From the NCBI RefSeq assembly GCF_028288225.1, contig NZ_JAQBOC010000076.1, positions 1 through 64,000 on the forward strand: a stretch of DNA of 64,000 nt, in the 5' to 3' direction. The position numbers were made by a program, and so were the translations under genes. A model generated the notes under the pieces. It did not search any database and was not told where the DNA came from. It worked only from the letters and a program-made list of their open reading frames with translations. The DNA is from Mucilaginibacter sp. (GTDB lineage Bacteria > Bacteroidota > Bacteroidia > Sphingobacteriales > Sphingobacteriaceae). The stretch's first letter is position 1; each line of letters opens with the position of its first letter. This document shows positions 61,225 through 64,000 of this stretch, one piece after another.

Positions 61225-62070
61225 TTAACTGTATGCAACAAGAGTTTGCTTAGCCTCACCTAATCCATCAATACCTAATTCAATCACGTCGCCTGCCCTA
61301 AGATAAACGGGAGGCTTCATGCCCAGGCCAACTCCTGCAGGTGTACCCGTAGATATTATATCACCGGGCAATAACGTCATGAACTGGCTGGTGTATGAGA
61401 TCAAATGCGGAATATCAAATATAAAATTTGCGGTTGTGCCATCCTGCATGATTTTGCCGTTAACTTTTAACCACAGGCGCAGGTTATGCGGGTCGGATAT
61501 CTCATCTTTTGTGGCAAAGAAGGGGCCTATCGGCGCAAAAGTATCGCAGCCTTTCCCCTTATCCCAGGTGCCGCCGCGCTCTATCTGGAACTCGCGTTCA
61601 GATACATCGTTATGCAGCACATATCCCGCCACGTAATCCATCGCATCGGCTTCGCTTACATAGCTTGCTTTTTTGCCGATAACTATGGCCAACTCAACTT
61701 CCCAGTCGGTTTTAACAGAGTTTTTAGGGATAATAATATTATCAAACGGACCAGCGATGGCCGTTGTTGATTTCATAAAGATCACCGGCTCGGTTGGCGG
61801 TGTGGCGTTGGTTTCTTTGGCATGATCTACATAGTTCAATCCTATGCAAACTATTTTTGACGGCCGTGCCAGCGGACTACCCAGGCGTACATCTTCCGTA
61901 ATTTCGGGCAGCAGGCTATCCTCCAAAAAATAACTTAAACGGGTTAAGCCATCATTTTCAAAAAATGTTTCTCCATAGTCTTCGCCAAATGCAGATGTAT
62001 CGTACTTTTTATCGTTAATGATCACGCCGGTCTTTTCTTTTCCGGCTTCGCCAAATCTTATCAGCTTCAT
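61225..62070 (-). CDS. fumarylacetoacetate hydrolase-family protein, probably 2,4-diketo-3-deoxy-L-fuconate hydrolase type
   Basis: The 281-residue enzyme has the metal-binding block KTDWEVELAIVIGKKASYVS, IGLNYVDHAKETNATPPTEP and GYVLHNDVSEREFQIER. The C-terminal LPGDIISTGTPAGVGLG is the family signature. Members split diketo acids in sugar-acid pathways. It is 7 bp after the fucosidase gene, and an SDR related to 2-keto-3-deoxy-L-fuconate dehydrogenases lies upstream of that. The fuconate assignment comes mainly from this context. Confidence 0.88.
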   Translation of the reverse strand: MKLIRFGEAGKEKTGVIINDKKYDTSAFGEDYGETFFENDGLTRLSYFLEDSLLPEITEDVRLGSPLARPSKIVCIGLNYVDHAKETNATPPTEPVIFMKSTTAIAGPFDNIIIPKNSVKTDWEVELAIVIGKKASYVSEADAMDYVAGYVLHNDVSEREFQIERGGTWDKGKGCDTFAPIGPFFATKDEISDPHNLRLWLKVNGKIMQDGTTANFIFDIPHLISYTSQFMTLLPGDIISTGTPAGVGLGMKPPVYLRAGDVIELGIDGLGEAKQTLVAYS

Positions 62071-62077
62071 ATTATTA

Positions 62078-63373
62078 TTAGTTGGTAGTTAGTTGTATAA
62101 TAGTGTCATCAGGATCTGCCTTAAGGCTGCTGGTGTAAACAAAAACACCTTCGGGCACCTGTTTGTATTTTACGCTGCTGCCATCGCTCATGAGGGCAAC
62201 TTTGGTTATTTTTCCTTTTACTTCGGGCAAAAATATGTAAGTCTGCGGCAGCTCAAATACATGTGCATATAATGTCTTGTTTTTAGCGGTAATTACACCC
62301 CATTGCTGAGGAGCTATAATATTACCCCTGGTACCATAAATGCTTTCGCCATTTTTTTGCATCCAGCTACCAACCAGGGCAAGCGTATCTGCAAATTCAG
62401 GTTGAATTTTTCCGTTTGGCATGGGGCCAATGTTGAGTAAAAAATTAGCATCGCGCCCGGCTGCATTTACAAGATAATGAATGATCTGCTTTACCGATTT
62501 ATAGCTCCGGTCGGTTATATTAAAACCCCAGCTGTTATTAATGGTTTCGCAGGTTTCTAAAGGCAGCTTGCCAATTTTCGATTCGCCGCTAAAGCCGGTA
62601 GTGTTACCACCCGGCAGGTCTTTCTCAAACATCTGGAAATCTTCGCCATCAATAGGTGCAAGGTGATGGTTATTGCCTATCAGTATAGCAGGATTAAGTT
62701 TATGGATCAACCCATAGATCTCGTCAAAATGCCAGTCAACCGAGCGGCGCTCCCATTGCCCGTCAAACCAGATCCCTTTTACGCCGGGGTATTTGGTGAT
62801 CAACTCGGTAAGCTGGTCTTTCATAAATTTTATATAGCTGTCCCAATCGCCCTTTACAGGCTTGCCGTTAACAATAGGGCTGCCAAATGCGTAATCAGGT
62901 CTGCCCCAATCCAGCAACGAATAATAAAAATGCAGCTCAATTCCTTCCTTCTGGCATTCCTGTGCAAGTTCCATCAAGGGGTCTCTATGGTAAGGTGTTG
63001 CATCAACAATGTTATAGGGTGATGCTTTGGTGCCAAACATGCTGAAACCATCATGATGACGTGAAGTGATGGTGATGTATTTCATGCCCGCCCGTTTAGC
63101 AAAAGCTACCCATTCTTTGGCATTAAAGCCTTGCGGATTAAAAAAGTCAGCGAGGCGTTTGTAGTTATTGTAGGGGATGTTTTTCTCGTGCATTACCCAT
63201 TCGCCTGCTCCTAATTCACTGTAAATGCCCCAATGGATGAACAGCCCGAATTTGAGATCCTGGAATTTTTCGCGCGATACCAGGTTATCGGCTGTTGGCG
63301 TGTACTTTGCAGTTTGAGCATTGGCGCTACAACAGTACAAAAACAATAGAAGCAGGGTGAGTTTTTTTATCAT
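62078..63373 (-). CDS. alpha-L-fucosidase (GH29)
   Basis: The start at 63373 gives 431 residues with a clean signal peptide (MIKKLTLLLLFLYCCSANAQ); the frame from 63454 would overlap the upstream SDR gene. GH29 motifs are FGLFIHWGIYS, KYITITSRHHDGFSMF, PLMELAQECQKEGIELHFYY and VKGIWFDGQWERRS with the nucleophile Asp. NFLLNIGPMPNGKIQPE follows. A short beta-sandwich forms the C-terminus. It should release fucose from surface glycans in the periplasm or outside. It follows the SDR gene by 5 bp. Confidence 0.95.
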   Translation of the reverse strand: MIKKLTLLLLFLYCCSANAQTAKYTPTADNLVSREKFQDLKFGLFIHWGIYSELGAGEWVMHEKNIPYNNYKRLADFFNPQGFNAKEWVAFAKRAGMKYITITSRHHDGFSMFGTKASPYNIVDATPYHRDPLMELAQECQKEGIELHFYYSLLDWGRPDYAFGSPIVNGKPVKGDWDSYIKFMKDQLTELITKYPGVKGIWFDGQWERRSVDWHFDEIYGLIHKLNPAILIGNNHHLAPIDGEDFQMFEKDLPGGNTTGFSGESKIGKLPLETCETINNSWGFNITDRSYKSVKQIIHYLVNAAGRDANFLLNIGPMPNGKIQPEFADTLALVGSWMQKNGESIYGTRGNIIAPQQWGVITAKNKTLYAHVFELPQTYIFLPEVKGKITKVALMSDGSSVKYKQVPEGVFVYTSSLKADPDDTIIQLTTN

Positions 63374-63378
63374 GTGAT

Positions 63379-64000
63379 TTAGTTGTTTAGCGTAATAAAC
63401 CCACCGTCGATAGGATAATCGGTGCCGGTTATAAAACCAGCTTCGTCCGAGCACAGGTACAGCGCCAGCGCAGCAATTTCTTCAGGCTGACCCATGCGGC
63501 CAATTGGCTGCGATTTTGAAAGCTTTTCAAAGATCTCAGCTTCCTGTCCCGCATAATTTTTAGCGATAAACCCATCTACAAATGGCGTATGCACTCTTGC
63601 AGGCGAGATGCTGTTACAGCGGATGTTATCAACCATATAATCACGCGCTACTGATAAGGTCATGGCGTGGATGGCGCCTTTACTGGTTGAGTAGGCAAAC
63701 CTGTCGGTTATACCTACATGAGCGGCTACAGATGATGTGTTCAATATTATACCGCCATTATTGGCTTTCATTAATGGTAAAGCAGCAAACAAGCAATTAT
63801 ACACGCCTTTTACGTTCACATTATAGATCCTGTCGAAATCAGCTTCACTGGTATTATCGGCTTTACCGATGTGGGCAATACCTGCATTGTTTATTAGTAT
63901 ATCAATTTTTCCTATCGAGTTAAAAATATCCATAACCTGCTGCTGATTGCTTACATCGCATTTATGAACAAAGGCATAGCCGCCTGCAGCTTTAATTTCG
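63379..64000 (-). CDS. SDR oxidoreductase of the 2-keto-3-deoxy-L-fuconate dehydrogenase type, partial
   Basis: The frame runs through the right edge, so the N-terminal nucleotide-binding loop is missing; about 206 residues are seen, ending at a stop at 63379. Visible parts are ILINNAGIAHIG, catalytic Ser in IILNTSSVAAHVG, Tyr-x-x-x-Lys in FAYSTSKGAIHAMTLS, and ISPARVHTPFVDGFIAKNY, a block I associate with fuconate-pathway SDR proteins. GFITGTDYPIDGGFI ends the fold. It is the first visible gene of the fucose cluster. Confidence 0.88.
   Translation of the reverse strand, partial: EIKAAGGYAFVHKCDVSNQQQVMDIFNSIGKIDILINNAGIAHIGKADNTSEADFDRIYNVNVKGVYNCLFAALPLMKANNGGIILNTSSVAAHVGITDRFAYSTSKGAIHAMTLSVARDYMVDNIRCNSISPARVHTPFVDGFIAKNYAGQEAEIFEKLSKSQPIGRMGQPEEIAALALYLCSDEAGFITGTDYPIDGGFITLNN

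Noticed and set aside
63374..63454. 27-residue extension of the fucosidase
   Set aside because: It overlaps the upstream SDR gene and would hide a clean signal peptide.
1..64000. Prophage, integrase or insertion sequence; tRNA or rRNA genes
   Set aside because: No transposase, integrase or phage structural motif and no tRNA cloverleaf was recognised by eye; a tRNA scan could still find one.

Overview
The window looks like chromosomal DNA of a Bacteroidota bacterium, most likely Sphingobacteriaceae and Mucilaginibacter-like. The evidence is a SusC/SusD pair, many PAS-domain sensor kinases, lipoboxes of the S-A-C type, a sufBCDSE-type operon, an eukaryote-like class I aldolase, and promoters with the Bacteroidota -7 element TAnnTTTG. 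The genus is an inference from overall gene style; no rRNA or tRNA gene was seen.

Layout. 1-10.2 kb: a PAS histidine kinase cut by the left edge, an AT-rich acyltransferase, and a ROK regulator-SusC-SusD unit with four 34-bp tandem repeats in front of susC. 10.4-17.5 kb: small and stress-type genes (a frameshifted HdeD-like gene, an alpha/beta hydrolase with a replaced nucleophile, an orphan molybdopterin oxidoreductase subunit, a PAS protein, an HTH protein, Hsp20, a SHOCT protein). 17.6-23.8 kb: sufB-C-D-S-E, an MIP18-type gene and an Rrf2 regulator in one operon, with a palindrome over the promoter. 23.9-31.7 kb: transaldolase, a kinase and response regulator pair, CinA-type amidohydrolase, a KGG stress peptide, a DUF3307 membrane protein with a SatD-like protein, and a lipoprotein. 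31.7-35.2 kb: methyltransferase, OmpA lipoprotein, Fic protein 1, patatin. 35.3-42.5 kb: an RND efflux operon with its TetR regulator and an unlisted 40-residue membrane protein at its end. 42.6-49.8 kb: P460 cytochromes, a Crp/Fnr regulator, GNAT, two SDR genes, a dehydrogenase, duplicated 5'-nucleotidases and a repeat cluster. 49.8-57.2 kb: sugar phosphate metabolism (GH130, PMM-like HAD, ManA, class I FBA, NagB, GH3). 57.3-64 kb: Fic protein 2, PstS, SMUG2-type glycosylase, and a fucose cluster (FAH hydrolase, GH29 fucosidase, SDR cut by the right edge).

How genes work together. GH130 would release mannose 1-phosphate, the PMM-like HAD protein could convert it to mannose 6-phosphate, ManA makes fructose 6-phosphate, and the aldolase connects to glycolysis. 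The GH29-FAH-SDR cluster fits non-phosphorylating L-fucose breakdown. The suf operon appears to be controlled by the Rrf2 protein encoded at its own end.

The strongest unexplained signals are regulatory. Four 22-bp palindromes repeat at exactly 29-bp intervals in front of the SatD/DUF3307 pair. Three 29-bp palindromes repeat at exactly 44-bp intervals in front of Fic gene 1, and a different inverted-repeat set lies in front of Fic gene 2. Paired 15-bp TetR-type operators stand 18 bp apart around the efflux operon. One 14-bp palindrome precedes two separate SDR genes at the same distance from a promoter-like CTTTG. Both the SatD-like protein and Fic 1 carry a DNA-binding-type C-terminus, so autoregulation is the simplest hypothesis. 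Dispersed intergenic palindromes, including a perfect 27-bp inverted pair around the aldolase gene, form a second layer of unexplained structure.
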